Origin: Rhodocyclaceae bacterium UBA2271
GTDB taxonomy: Bacteria > Pseudomonadota > Gammaproteobacteria > Burkholderiales > Rhodocyclaceae
NCBI GenBank assembly: GCA_002347405.1
Contig: DDXB01000073.1
Coordinates: 1 to 11,524, forward strand
Direction: 5' to 3'
Length of the DNA stretch: 11,524 nucleotides
How positions within the stretch are numbered: position 1 is the stretch's first letter; each line of letters starts with the position of its first letter. The translations under genes and the position numbers were made by a program. The notes below the pieces were generated by a model, which was not told the origin of the DNA, made no database searches, and worked only from the letters and a program-made list of their open reading frames with translations. This document shows, in pieces, positions 5,263 to 11,368 of the stretch.

Positions 5263-6501
5263 ATGCCAGCCCAGTCCGCCAAACCACCCGCCCGCCCGGC
5301 AGCCAAACCGCGCACCAGTCCAGCCACCAAGCCCGCAGCCAGGCCGGCGGCAAAATCCGTCAAACCATCCGTCAAGCCATCCGTCAAGCCATCCGTCAAG
5401 TCCTCCGTCAAGTCCTCCCTCAGGCCGGTGGCAAAAGCAGCAGGCACGGCCAAGACCCTGCCTCGCCCGGCAACCGCCGGCGATATCGGCCCGATCAGTT
5501 CCGCCGGCCGGATCGAAACCTTTGCCGTGAGCCAGGCGGTCGATGCCGCGCAGGAAGCCCGACTGGCAGCGATCCGCGACATTACCTCCGGCATCGGCAG
5601 GGACGAGGCACGCAGCGTGTTGCGCACCCTGCTCAAGGAACAGAAGCTGGTCGCCGACAACAAGGGCATCAACCCCGACCACGAACTGACCCCCAACTGG
5701 CGCACCGGCGGCTATCCCTACAAGAACCTGATGACGCGCCGCAGTTACGAGCGGCACAAATATCGCCTGCAGGTCGAACTGCTCAAATTGCAGGCCTGGG
5801 TCAAGGAAACCGGCCAGCGCGTGGTGATTCTTTTCGAAGGCCGCGACGCCGCCGGCAAGGGCGGCACCATCAAGCGCTTCATGGAGCATCTCAATCCGCG
5901 CGGCGCGCGTGTCGTCGCGCTGGAGAAACCCTCGGAAGTGGAACGCGGGCAGTGGTATTTCCAGCGCTATGTGCAGCACCTGCCAACGGCGGGCGAAATC
6001 GTGCTGTTCGATCGCTCCTGGTACAACCGCGCCGGCGTCGAGCGCGTCATGGGGTTCTGCACCGATGCCGAATACCAGGAATACATGCGCCAGGCGCCGG
6101 AATTCGAGCGCATGATGGTGCGCAACGGCGCCCACCTCATCAAGTTCTGGTTCTCGGTGTCGCGCGAGGAGCAGCGCCGCCGCTTCAAGGAGCGGCGCGT
6201 GCACCCGCTCAAGCAGTGGAAGCTGTCGCCGATCGACCTCGCCTCGCTCGACAAGTGGGACAGCTACACCAAGGCCAAGGAAGCGATGTTCTTCCATACC
6301 GACACCGCCGACGCGCCGTGGACAGTGATCAAGTCCGACTGCAAGAAGCGCGCACGGCTGAACGCCCTGCGCTACATCCTGCATCGCCTGCCCTACACCA
6401 ACAAGGACACCGACCGCATCGGCCCGCTCGACCCGCTCATCGTCGGCCGCGCCAACGTGGTGTATGAGCAAGGCGAAGAGCTGGACATCCCCATTCTATA
6501 A
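5263..6501 (+). CDS. ppk2: Polyphosphate kinase 2 with repetitive basic N-terminal tail
   Basis: This 412-residue protein belongs to the PPK2 P-loop family, which moves phosphate between inorganic polyphosphate and nucleotides. Walker A is EGRDAAGKGG at 192-201, Walker B is DRSWYNRAG at 250-258, and the lid is KERRVHPLKQWKLSP at 309-323. All key residues (K199, D195, D250, R251) are present, so it should be active. The PYKNLMTRRSYERHKYRLQVEL block before Walker A begins the core. About 110 residues precede the core. The first 60 form a Pro/Ala/Lys-rich tail, including six copies of a four-residue SVKP-like unit from a 12-base tandem repeat (5356-5427). The ATG at 5263 is chosen because AGGAAAG lies about eight bases before it; the frame is open further upstream. 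Direction of reaction (GDP, ADP or AMP use) cannot be read from sequence here. Confidence 0.92.
   Translation: MPAQSAKPPARPAAKPRTSPATKPAARPAAKSVKPSVKPSVKPSVKSSVKSSLRPVAKAAGTAKTLPRPATAGDIGPISSAGRIETFAVSQAVDAAQEARLAAIRDITSGIGRDEARSVLRTLLKEQKLVADNKGINPDHELTPNWRTGGYPYKNLMTRRSYERHKYRLQVELLKLQAWVKETGQRVVILFEGRDAAGKGGTIKRFMEHLNPRGARVVALEKPSEVERGQWYFQRYVQHLPTAGEIVLFDRSWYNRAGVERVMGFCTDAEYQEYMRQAPEFERMMVRNGAHLIKFWFSVSREEQRRRFKERRVHPLKQWKLSPIDLASLDKWDSYTKAKEAMFFHTDTADAPWTVIKSDCKKRARLNALRYILHRLPYTNKDTDRIGPLDPLIVGRANVVYEQGEELDIPIL
5356..5427 (+). repeat. 12-base tandem repeat, six units, in the PPK2 N-terminal tail
   Basis: Six consecutive units of TCCGTCAAGCCA or close variants occur. The second and third are identical, the fourth and fifth are identical to each other (ending TCC), and the sixth is the most diverged. 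The units encode SVKP, SVKP, SVKP, SVKS, SVKS, SLRP (residues 32-55). Gain or loss of a unit would keep the frame. Confidence 0.95.
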
Positions 6502-6514
6502 ATCGAGAAACCAC

Positions 6515-7636
6515 ATGGTCGATCTGCTCGCCCTGTTGCAACCGGTCGTAACCGACCGTGAAAGCCTGCGGGAATTCATCGAGGACCTGGAGGATCTGGC
6601 GCCCGGCATCGAGAACGACGTGGCCGCCCTGCGCCGCGCGCCCACCGACCGCGCCCTGATCGCCAGCCTGTTCCGCTCCCTGCACACCATCAAGGGCGAC
6701 GCCGCCATCTGCAAGGTGGAGGTCGGCGTGATGATCTGTCACCCCATCGAAAGCCTGCTGTCGCGTTGCCGCGATGGCGAGGTGGTGTTTTCCGCGCTGC
6801 TGGCAGAAGTGGTGCTGCTGGCGCTCGATCGCCTCGAACTGACCGTCGAGGCGCTGAATACCGGCCATGACGTGGCGCATCTGCGGTTGCCCGAACTGGT
6901 TGGCGGGCTGGAAGGCATGGCCACGGCCCACCCTGCCGAAATCATCAATCGCGCGGTCGGCACCATCGAAGCGGTCACCGGATTCAAACCCATACAAGCG
7001 GGCGGCGCAGCGCCGCCGGCAGGCGCGGCAATTGCGCCACGTCCCACGCCGGCTGCCCTGCCTGCCGACCTGGCTGCCGACCTGCGCTTCTTTCGCACTC
7101 TGGCATTACAGCTCGAGTCACGCTCGCCATTGTTCAAGGGCCGCACCGAACGGCTCCTGCGTCTGGCGCTCGACACCAATGCCGTGGCCGGCAACCCCGT
7201 CGAATCCAGCCAACTCGAAGCCGCCGTTTACATGCACGACGTTGGCATGATGTTCGCACCCGAATCGGTCTGGCTCAAGGTCGGCAAGCTCAGCGACGAG
7301 GACAAGCGCCAGTTGCGCGAACATCCCGGCCACGCTGCCGAACTGCTCGAACGCATGCACGGCTGGACAGCCGCCACCGAAATGGTCGCCCAGCACCATG
7401 AAATGCTTGATGGCGGCGGTTACCCGGCCGGCCTGCAGGCCGCGGCGATTTGCCCTGGCGCAAAAATTCTGGCCATCGTCGACGCCTTCGAAGCGGTAAC
7501 GCTCAAGCACAGCCACCGCGGCCAGACGCGCTCGCTGGTACGCGCCATCGCCGAAATCAATGCCTGCGACAACCAGTTCGCCAGCGAATGGATCGTCCCG
7601 TTCAATGCCGTGATCCGCAAGATGGTCGAGGCCTGA
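6515..7636 (+). CDS. HPt domain fused to a divergent HD-GYP-like domain
   Basis: This 373-residue cytoplasmic signalling protein has two domains. Residues 1-110 form a histidine phosphotransfer-like domain with FRSLHTIKGDAAI, where H57 is the likely phosphorylation site. An Ala/Pro linker at about 165-190 leads to an HD-GYP-like domain: MHDVG at 240-244 (H241, D242), EHPGHAAELL with H270, QHHEMLDGGGYPAGL at 293-307 (H294, H295) and D323 in IVDAFEAV. HD-GYP proteins hydrolyse cyclic di-GMP. Here the conserved lysine after HDIG is methionine (M245). The early helix that usually gives a Glu and a His ligand reads FKGRTERLL. The late HFDP motif is QFAS. Activity may therefore be changed or lost. 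The ATG at 6515, 13 bases after ppk2, gives the natural HPt N-terminus and has a weak GAGA Shine-Dalgarno. The stop overlaps the next start (TGATG). Confidence 0.88.
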   Translation: MVDLLALLQPVVTDRESLREFIEDLEDLAPGIENDVAALRRAPTDRALIASLFRSLHTIKGDAAICKVEVGVMICHPIESLLSRCRDGEVVFSALLAEVVLLALDRLELTVEALNTGHDVAHLRLPELVGGLEGMATAHPAEIINRAVGTIEAVTGFKPIQAGGAAPPAGAAIAPRPTPAALPADLAADLRFFRTLALQLESRSPLFKGRTERLLRLALDTNAVAGNPVESSQLEAAVYMHDVGMMFAPESVWLKVGKLSDEDKRQLREHPGHAAELLERMHGWTAATEMVAQHHEMLDGGGYPAGLQAAAICPGAKILAIVDAFEAVTLKHSHRGQTRSLVRAIAEINACDNQFASEWIVPFNAVIRKMVEA

Positions 7637-7908
7637 TGGCGGCAGCCGCCGTCGAAGTGCGCCTGCCGAAATTTCCGGAATGCTGGGAAACCTGCGGCGA
7701 CTGCGGGCAGAGTGAAGTACTGGTGCTGGAGGTGCACATCAAACCCGGCGATGTCGTGCGCCACGACGACAACCTGATCACGCTCGAAACCGGGAAAACC
7801 GCGCTCGACATTCCCTCGCCGCACGCCGGCACCATCGTCGCGGTCTTCGTTAGTGAAGGCGATACCGTCAATGAGGGCGCGTTGATCGCCACGATCGAAC
7901 CGGCCTGA
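7636..7908 (+). CDS. Stand-alone lipoyl/biotinyl-like domain protein with three cysteines
   Basis: This 90-residue protein is a single lipoyl-type domain. VEVRLPKFPE opens it, VLVLEVHIKPGDVVRHDDNL follows, then ETGKTALDIPSPHAGTI with K54 at the hairpin lysine position that is lipoylated or biotinylated in this family, and a final FVSEGDTVNEGALIATIE strand set. The usual context is D-K-A or M-K-M around the lysine; here it is G-K-T, nearer to lipoyl than biotinyl domains. Unlike E2 or carboxylase subunits it has no linker or catalytic domain. C16, C20 and C23 (CWETCGDCG) sit in the first loop, an unusual insertion that could bind metal or act in redox chemistry. The ATG overlaps the stop of the HPt/HD-GYP gene, so it is cotranslated. 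It ends the plus-strand run. Partner enzyme and modification are unknown. Confidence 0.83.
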   Translation: MAAAAVEVRLPKFPECWETCGDCGQSEVLVLEVHIKPGDVVRHDDNLITLETGKTALDIPSPHAGTIVAVFVSEGDTVNEGALIATIEPA

Positions 7909-7930
7909 AAGTCGGCGCTGGCGGGATGAA
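7908..7930 (+). repeat. Dispersed 23-base repeat, copy 5
   Basis: AAAGTCGGCGCTGGCGG is preserved, but the 3' part is altered (GATGAA instead of GACGGC). Its first A is the last base of the TGA stop codon of the lipoyl-domain gene, so the copy begins exactly at the gene end. Confidence 0.8.
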
Positions 7931-8190
7931 ATGCCCCGCATGGGGTACGGCGGTTATCGACCCGTTGCTGCCGGTCGATCCTTCAGGGGTTCAACGGAAG
8001 GTACCTGAGTGGAGCAGTCGCTTGGGGCATCCACTCACGGACAGCAGGTCGGCCTGAACAGACGGTGGTGCTGACAGCCCGAGTTGGATTGTTGAGCGTC
8101 TGCTCCCCTGAATCCTGAACTCACCCTTTGTGCCGGAAGAGACATTCACCGTCTCGGTGAATCAGCGGCAGGTTTCTGAGTTCAGTAGCC
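7927..8190. other. Gene-free convergent interval with many perfect inverted repeats; possible structured RNA or decayed element
   Basis: No credible open frame lies between 7909 and 8235. Perfect arms are abundant: CCCC 7934-7937 with GGGG 7942-7945; ATCGACC 7956-7962 with GGTCGAT 7973-7979; CCTTC 7980-7984 with GAAGG 7997-8001; TGAGTGGA 8006-8013 with TCCACTCA 8030-8037; CAGG 8045-8048 with CCTG 8053-8056; CAGACG 8059-8064 with CGTCTG 8097-8102; CTGAACTCA 8115-8123 with TGAGTTCAG 8177-8185, enclosing TGCCG 8131-8135 with CGGCA 8166-8170 and ATTCACCG 8144-8151 with CGGTGAAT 8155-8162. None is followed by a T-run, so they do not look like plain terminators. The stems succeed each other without crossing, as in a folded RNA. 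I recognise no Rfam class. A dispersed intergenic repeat is the main alternative. Confidence 0.5.
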
Positions 8191-8235
8191 CCTCAAGCCA
8201 TCTGGCGGCTGACAACACTTGACCGAAAGCAGAAT

Positions 8236-8883
8236 TCAAAAGTCGGCGCTGGTGGTACGGCAGGACGAGTAAAGCCGCAGCTGGTCGGCGAAGCAGTCGG
8301 CTGCGGCGGTGGCCAGCCTGCGCTGGCGGAAAGCGCGCGATTTCTCCACGGGGCTGAGTGCGACGGGACGCGGGGCGTTTGCGCCGGGGCCCGCCATGAA
8401 CAACGGCCGGGGTGCGCCGCGCCGCCCCCGCTGCCAGGAATTGATGTGGATACGCCCTTGCGCCAGCAGGGCATCCAGATAGCCGGCATTTTTCACCGTG
8501 TTGGGCGACAGGGCTGCCGCGGCGGCGGCTTGCCGGTAATCCAGCGGGCCGCCACTGCGGATGGCATCGACCAGGCGTTCCATGCCGGCCGCCGCGCGGT
8601 TGGTCAGGTTGATGGTCGGTCGCGGGAAATCCGGGCCGGCCCCGAGCGAGAATTGCGGAATCGAGAACGAGCCCGAAGCGCTGCGCCGCCAGCCGGAAAT
8701 GTAGATCAAACCCTGCTGGCGCAGCCGCTGCAAGTAGCCGCCGCCGGACAGGGTGGTTTCGCCGACATACGCGGCTGCCGCAAGCTCTTTGCGCGTCAGC
8801 CCGCCCTGCCGGGCCAGGGCGGCGAGAATGCGACTGCAGGCCGGCGAAGCCGGCAGGTCGTCAATGCTGATTGATTCAGCCAT
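8236..8883 (-). CDS. Protein with two tandem winged-helix-like repeats
   Basis: The protein has 215 residues from the ATG at 8883; an ATG at 8895 is also possible. Residues 17-88 and 102-172 are two copies of one module: a helical part (SRILAALARQGGLTRKELA; MERLVDAIRSGGPLDYRQA), a recognition-helix-like part (GETTLSGGGYLQRLRQQG; SPNTVKNAGYLDALLAQG), a wing beginning I.I..W.R, and an ending P.F..G.G....PRP. This indicates an internal duplication and a DNA-binding role. LSPVEKSRAFRQRRL after the second module resembles the basic ends of phage-type winged-helix proteins. The last eight residues (CRTTSADF) and the stop are supplied by repeat copy 6. The gene starts 26 bases after the chemotaxis gene and is probably cotranscribed. 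Target and function are unknown. Confidence 0.75.
   Translation of the reverse strand: MAESISIDDLPASPACSRILAALARQGGLTRKELAAAAYVGETTLSGGGYLQRLRQQGLIYISGWRRSASGSFSIPQFSLGAGPDFPRPTINLTNRAAAGMERLVDAIRSGGPLDYRQAAAAAALSPNTVKNAGYLDALLAQGRIHINSWQRGRRGAPRPLFMAGPGANAPRPVALSPVEKSRAFRQRRLATAAADCFADQLRLYSSCRTTSADF
8239..8261 (+). repeat. Dispersed 23-base repeat, copy 6, overlapping the 3' end of the winged-helix gene
   Basis: AAAGTCGGCGCTGG is followed by TGGTACGGC, with two changes from copy 1. Read on the minus strand it encodes CRTTSADF immediately before the TGA stop at 8238-8236. Confidence 0.83.
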
Positions 8884-8909
8884 GCCCGAAACCATCCCGC
8901 AGCCCCCGC

Positions 8910-10547
8910 TCAAACCTTGAACCGCCCCACCGCCTCGCGCAGATTGCCGGCCAGCCCGTCGAGTTGGCGCGCGGTGTCGGCCGCGTTGGCGGCGGCGGTC
9001 GTGTTTTCCTCGGTCATCTGGGCAATCTGCTCCATGCGCCGGGCGACTTGCTGAACCGCGATATCCTGCTCGCGCACCGCGTCGGCGATGTTGCGCACCG
9101 ACTCGGTCACCCGGCCGGTGTCGGCGCTCGCGGCGTCGAGTGCGCCGGTCGAGGCGATGACATGATCGCGGGTCGTCCCGGCTTTGTCGTTGGCTTCCGC
9201 CATGCGGGCGACCGCGCCATCGACTTCGGACTGGATGCCGCCGATCAGGCCGGAGATTTCGCTGGTCGCCTTGGTGGTGTTTTCCGCAAGCTTGCGTACC
9301 TCGTCGGCCACCACCGCGAAGCCGCGTCCCTGTTCGCCGGCGCGCGCCGCTTCGATGGCGGCGTTAAGCGCCAGCAGGTTGGTCTGGTCGGCGATGTCCT
9401 TGATGGTGCGCACGATGCCGTCGATCTTGCGCGAGCTTTCGGCCAGATGAACGATATCGCTGCTGGCTTCACCAATCATTCCGGCGAGTTTGCCGACGTT
9501 GTCGGCGGTCTCGCGCACGGCGGTGAGCGTCTTTTCGATTTCGGCGCGCGCCCGCGTCGCCGTCTCGTCGGCCGTGTGGGCGTTGCTGGCGGTCTCCGAA
9601 ATGCTCACCGAGGTTTGCTCGACGGCGGCGGCGACGGCCGAGGCCGCCTCGGATTGTGCGCCCGAGCTTTGCTCCACCTGCGCGCCGGCGGTGGCCATGG
9701 ATTGCGATGCGGCGGATATAGCTGTGCCGGTTTCGCGCAGATCGGCCAGCATGCTACGTAAGCGGTCTCGCATTTGCTGGGCAGCAAACATCAGGCTTTC
9801 CTTGTCACCAGCCTTGACGGGCACCTCAATGGTGAGGTCGCCGGCAGCAATGCTTTCAAAAACGGCTATCGCCTCGTGCGGCTCCCCTCCCAGAGGGCGG
9901 GTGATGGACAGCGAGATCGATCGCCCAAGCAGGAGAATGATCGCGACGATCGCCAGCAAAACATACATCGCAAGTTGACGTAGCTGGTTGGCCGTGCTCA
10001 AGGCTCTATCGGAAAAGGTCTCCATTTCATCCGTCTGCGATTTAACGAACGGCACCAGATTATTCTGCAGCGACTCGCTGAACTGATCGAACTGCATCAT
10101 GAACTTATTGCCCTCCGCCGGACCGCCACTGACATAGGCCTGCGCCATCTTTACACCGTTCGCATAATAAGCGTCGAAATCGGCCTTGATGCGCTTAACC
10201 CTGTCCAGCCCTTGTTGGTCGCCCTCGGCACTGAACATCTTTTCGAACGCCGCCAGCTCGCTGTAGAAGGAATCCCTGCTGGCCGCGGCCCCCTTGAAGC
10301 CGTCGTCGAATCCATCCAGTCCGCGCGTCGCGGATATGTCTTGCAGCCACTGCTGCACCTGGATGACTTCCTTCTCCATGTTCTTCGCCTTCAGCGCGAA
10401 GGGTACGCTCTCGTCCCGGACATGGCCGATGATGTCGATCATATTTCCGGTCGCCATTTGCAGCCATATCCCGAAGGCGGCGAACAGCACCAACGGCACG
10501 GCGAACCCCACCGCCAACTTGTGACCAATTTTCAGATTATTGAACAT
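8910..10547 (-). CDS. Methyl-accepting chemotaxis protein
   Basis: This 545-residue inner-membrane chemoreceptor has a first membrane segment at about 11-29 and a periplasmic helical sensor of about 160 residues, four-helix-bundle-like, with EVIQVQQWLQDISATRG. The second membrane segment is at about 192-208 (MYVLLAIVAIILLLG). A HAMP linker follows to about 262, then the coiled-coil signalling domain, whose tip IADQTNLLALNAAIEAARAG (385-404) and GEQGRGFAVVADEVRKLAE bind CheA/CheW. EQTSVSISETASNA resembles a methylation region. It lacks the C-terminal NWETF-type tether and ends GRFKV. The start at 10547 (MFNNLKIGHKL) is preferred over the ATG at 10559 because GGGGAA lies five to six bases before it and the N-terminus matches family members. 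The sensor half is visibly less GC-rich than the signalling half. It begins 25 bases after the outer-membrane protein gene. The ligand is unknown. Confidence 0.95.
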   Translation of the reverse strand: MFNNLKIGHKLAVGFAVPLVLFAAFGIWLQMATGNMIDIIGHVRDESVPFALKAKNMEKEVIQVQQWLQDISATRGLDGFDDGFKGAAASRDSFYSELAAFEKMFSAEGDQQGLDRVKRIKADFDAYYANGVKMAQAYVSGGPAEGNKFMMQFDQFSESLQNNLVPFVKSQTDEMETFSDRALSTANQLRQLAMYVLLAIVAIILLLGRSISLSITRPLGGEPHEAIAVFESIAAGDLTIEVPVKAGDKESLMFAAQQMRDRLRSMLADLRETGTAISAASQSMATAGAQVEQSSGAQSEAASAVAAAVEQTSVSISETASNAHTADETATRARAEIEKTLTAVRETADNVGKLAGMIGEASSDIVHLAESSRKIDGIVRTIKDIADQTNLLALNAAIEAARAGEQGRGFAVVADEVRKLAENTTKATSEISGLIGGIQSEVDGAVARMAEANDKAGTTRDHVIASTGALDAASADTGRVTESVRNIADAVREQDIAVQQVARRMEQIAQMTEENTTAAANAADTARQLDGLAGNLREAVGRFKV

Positions 10548-10571
10548 TAAATTCCCCATGCGTCGTCATGA

Positions 10572-11285
10572 TCAGAACTCCCAAGCTACGCCCAGCTGGC
10601 CAAAGCTGCGGTCGTTACCGCGACCGACGGCGCCGGAAACCTTGAAGCCGTCGAAAACTTCGTAGCGCAGGCCGATGGCCTTGTCGGGACGGGCATGTTC
10701 CGCGCCAAAGGCTTCGACCGTTAGCTGGAGTCTTTCCATGAGCGGGAACTCGTAGCCGATGCCCCAGGTGCCGACAGTGTCGCTTTCGCCTTCAGCCTTG
10801 ACGCGAGCGCCGCCGACGTTCATGTGCAGCACCTGGCCGCTCACGAAGCGATAAGTCGCGAGGCCGGCAAGGGCGTACTCCTTCTCGGTGAACTTGTTGT
10901 CGGCCGCCCGTACATCCACCTTGGCGCGACCATATCCCAGGCTGACGCCCAGCGACCAGCCGGTATCGTTCTGGATCGGCACCCATTTGATGCCAAAGCC
11001 CGTACCGTTGATATTGGTGGAGGGATCGTCGCTGCGATCACTTTCGCGCGCGAAGATCAGACCGATCTCGACCTTCTCGAACGGGCTGTAGCCAAAGCCG
11101 ATTTCACTGCCGCGTGTCTTGTCGTCGCGGCTGACGACTGCCTCGACCTTCATGCCACCCGGGACGAGCGTACCGGCGTCATCGGTGGCCATCGGGCCCT
11201 CGGCAATAGCGGGGGTAGTGGCCAGCAGGCCGGCACTGCTGGCAACGGCGAGGACGTACTTCAATGTGGATGTTTTGGTTTTCAT
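10572..11285 (-). CDS. Outer-membrane beta-barrel protein, MetA-pathway/transporter-like
   Basis: The protein has 237 residues. The N-terminus MKTKTSTLKYVLAVASSAG continues to a signal peptidase I site after AIA (residue 28). The mature protein begins EGPMATDDAGTLVPGGMKVE, a start common in outer-membrane proteins of the 'MetA-pathway of phenol degradation' (PF13557-like) group, followed by alternating barrel strands (GFGYSPFEKVEIGLIFARE, GWSLGVSLGYGRAKVDVR, GLRYEVFDGFKVSGAVGR) and a final FGQLGVAWEF ending in phenylalanine. The substrate cannot be read from sequence, and the family name does not prove phenol metabolism. The ATG at 11285 has a strong GAGGGGGA Shine-Dalgarno about six bases upstream. 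It leads a probable operon with the chemoreceptor and the winged-helix gene. A C-run of 11 lies directly after a TTGACT box upstream, which may make expression phase-variable. Confidence 0.85.
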   Translation of the reverse strand: MKTKTSTLKYVLAVASSAGLLATTPAIAEGPMATDDAGTLVPGGMKVEAVVSRDDKTRGSEIGFGYSPFEKVEIGLIFARESDRSDDPSTNINGTGFGIKWVPIQNDTGWSLGVSLGYGRAKVDVRAADNKFTEKEYALAGLATYRFVSGQVLHMNVGGARVKAEGESDTVGTWGIGYEFPLMERLQLTVEAFGAEHARPDKAIGLRYEVFDGFKVSGAVGRGNDRSFGQLGVAWEF

Positions 11286-11343
11286 GCGATTCCCCCTCGA
11301 ATAAAATTGTTTTTGACGGGCCAGGCAACAGGCGCCACGGGAG

Positions 11344-11368
11344 GCTATCGTGGGGGGGGGGGAGTCAA
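11344..11368 (-). promoter_or_regulatory. Candidate promoter with 11-base C-run between -35 and -10 regions
   Basis: On the minus strand TTGACT (11368-11363) matches five of six bases of the -35 consensus and is followed at once by 11 C (11362-11352), then ACGATAGCC. The best -10-like options, GATAGC or TAGCCT, sit 13 to 15 bases from the -35, somewhat short of the usual 16-18. A start near 11330-11335 would leave a 45-50 base leader containing the Shine-Dalgarno. The alternative pair TTGCCT and TTTATT, 17 bases apart nearer the gene, would place the start inside the Shine-Dalgarno sequence. Confidence 0.45.
11352..11362. repeat. Homopolymer run of 11 G (plus strand)
   Basis: Eleven consecutive G lie between T11351 and A11363. 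This is the longest homopolymer in the window. It is prone both to replication slippage and to sequencing error. Confidence 0.95.

Noticed and set aside
5200..6471. Long open frame of 423 codons antisense to ppk2
   Set aside because: It mirrors PPK2 codons, and its glycine/tryptophan-rich end is the reverse of the 12-base repeat. No start signal was seen.
8115..8185. Intrinsic terminator for the convergent operons
   Set aside because: The stems are strong, but no T-run follows on either strand, so ordinary intrinsic termination is not supported.
9121..9145. A further repeat copy (TCGGCGCTCGCGGCGTCG) in the chemoreceptor gene
   Set aside because: Only a short GC-rich stretch matches. It lacks the AAAG start and fits the coding sequence of the signalling helix.
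8871..9761. Plus-strand frame of 296 codons opposite the chemoreceptor
   Set aside because: It is antisense to a well-supported signalling domain, and its composition (Gly, His, Arg) is typical of a shadow frame.
11294..11328. Alternative promoter TTGCCT...TTTATT, 17 bases apart, before the outer-membrane gene
   Set aside because: Transcription from it would start inside or after the strong Shine-Dalgarno sequence, leaving no usable leader. The upstream TTGACT site fits better.
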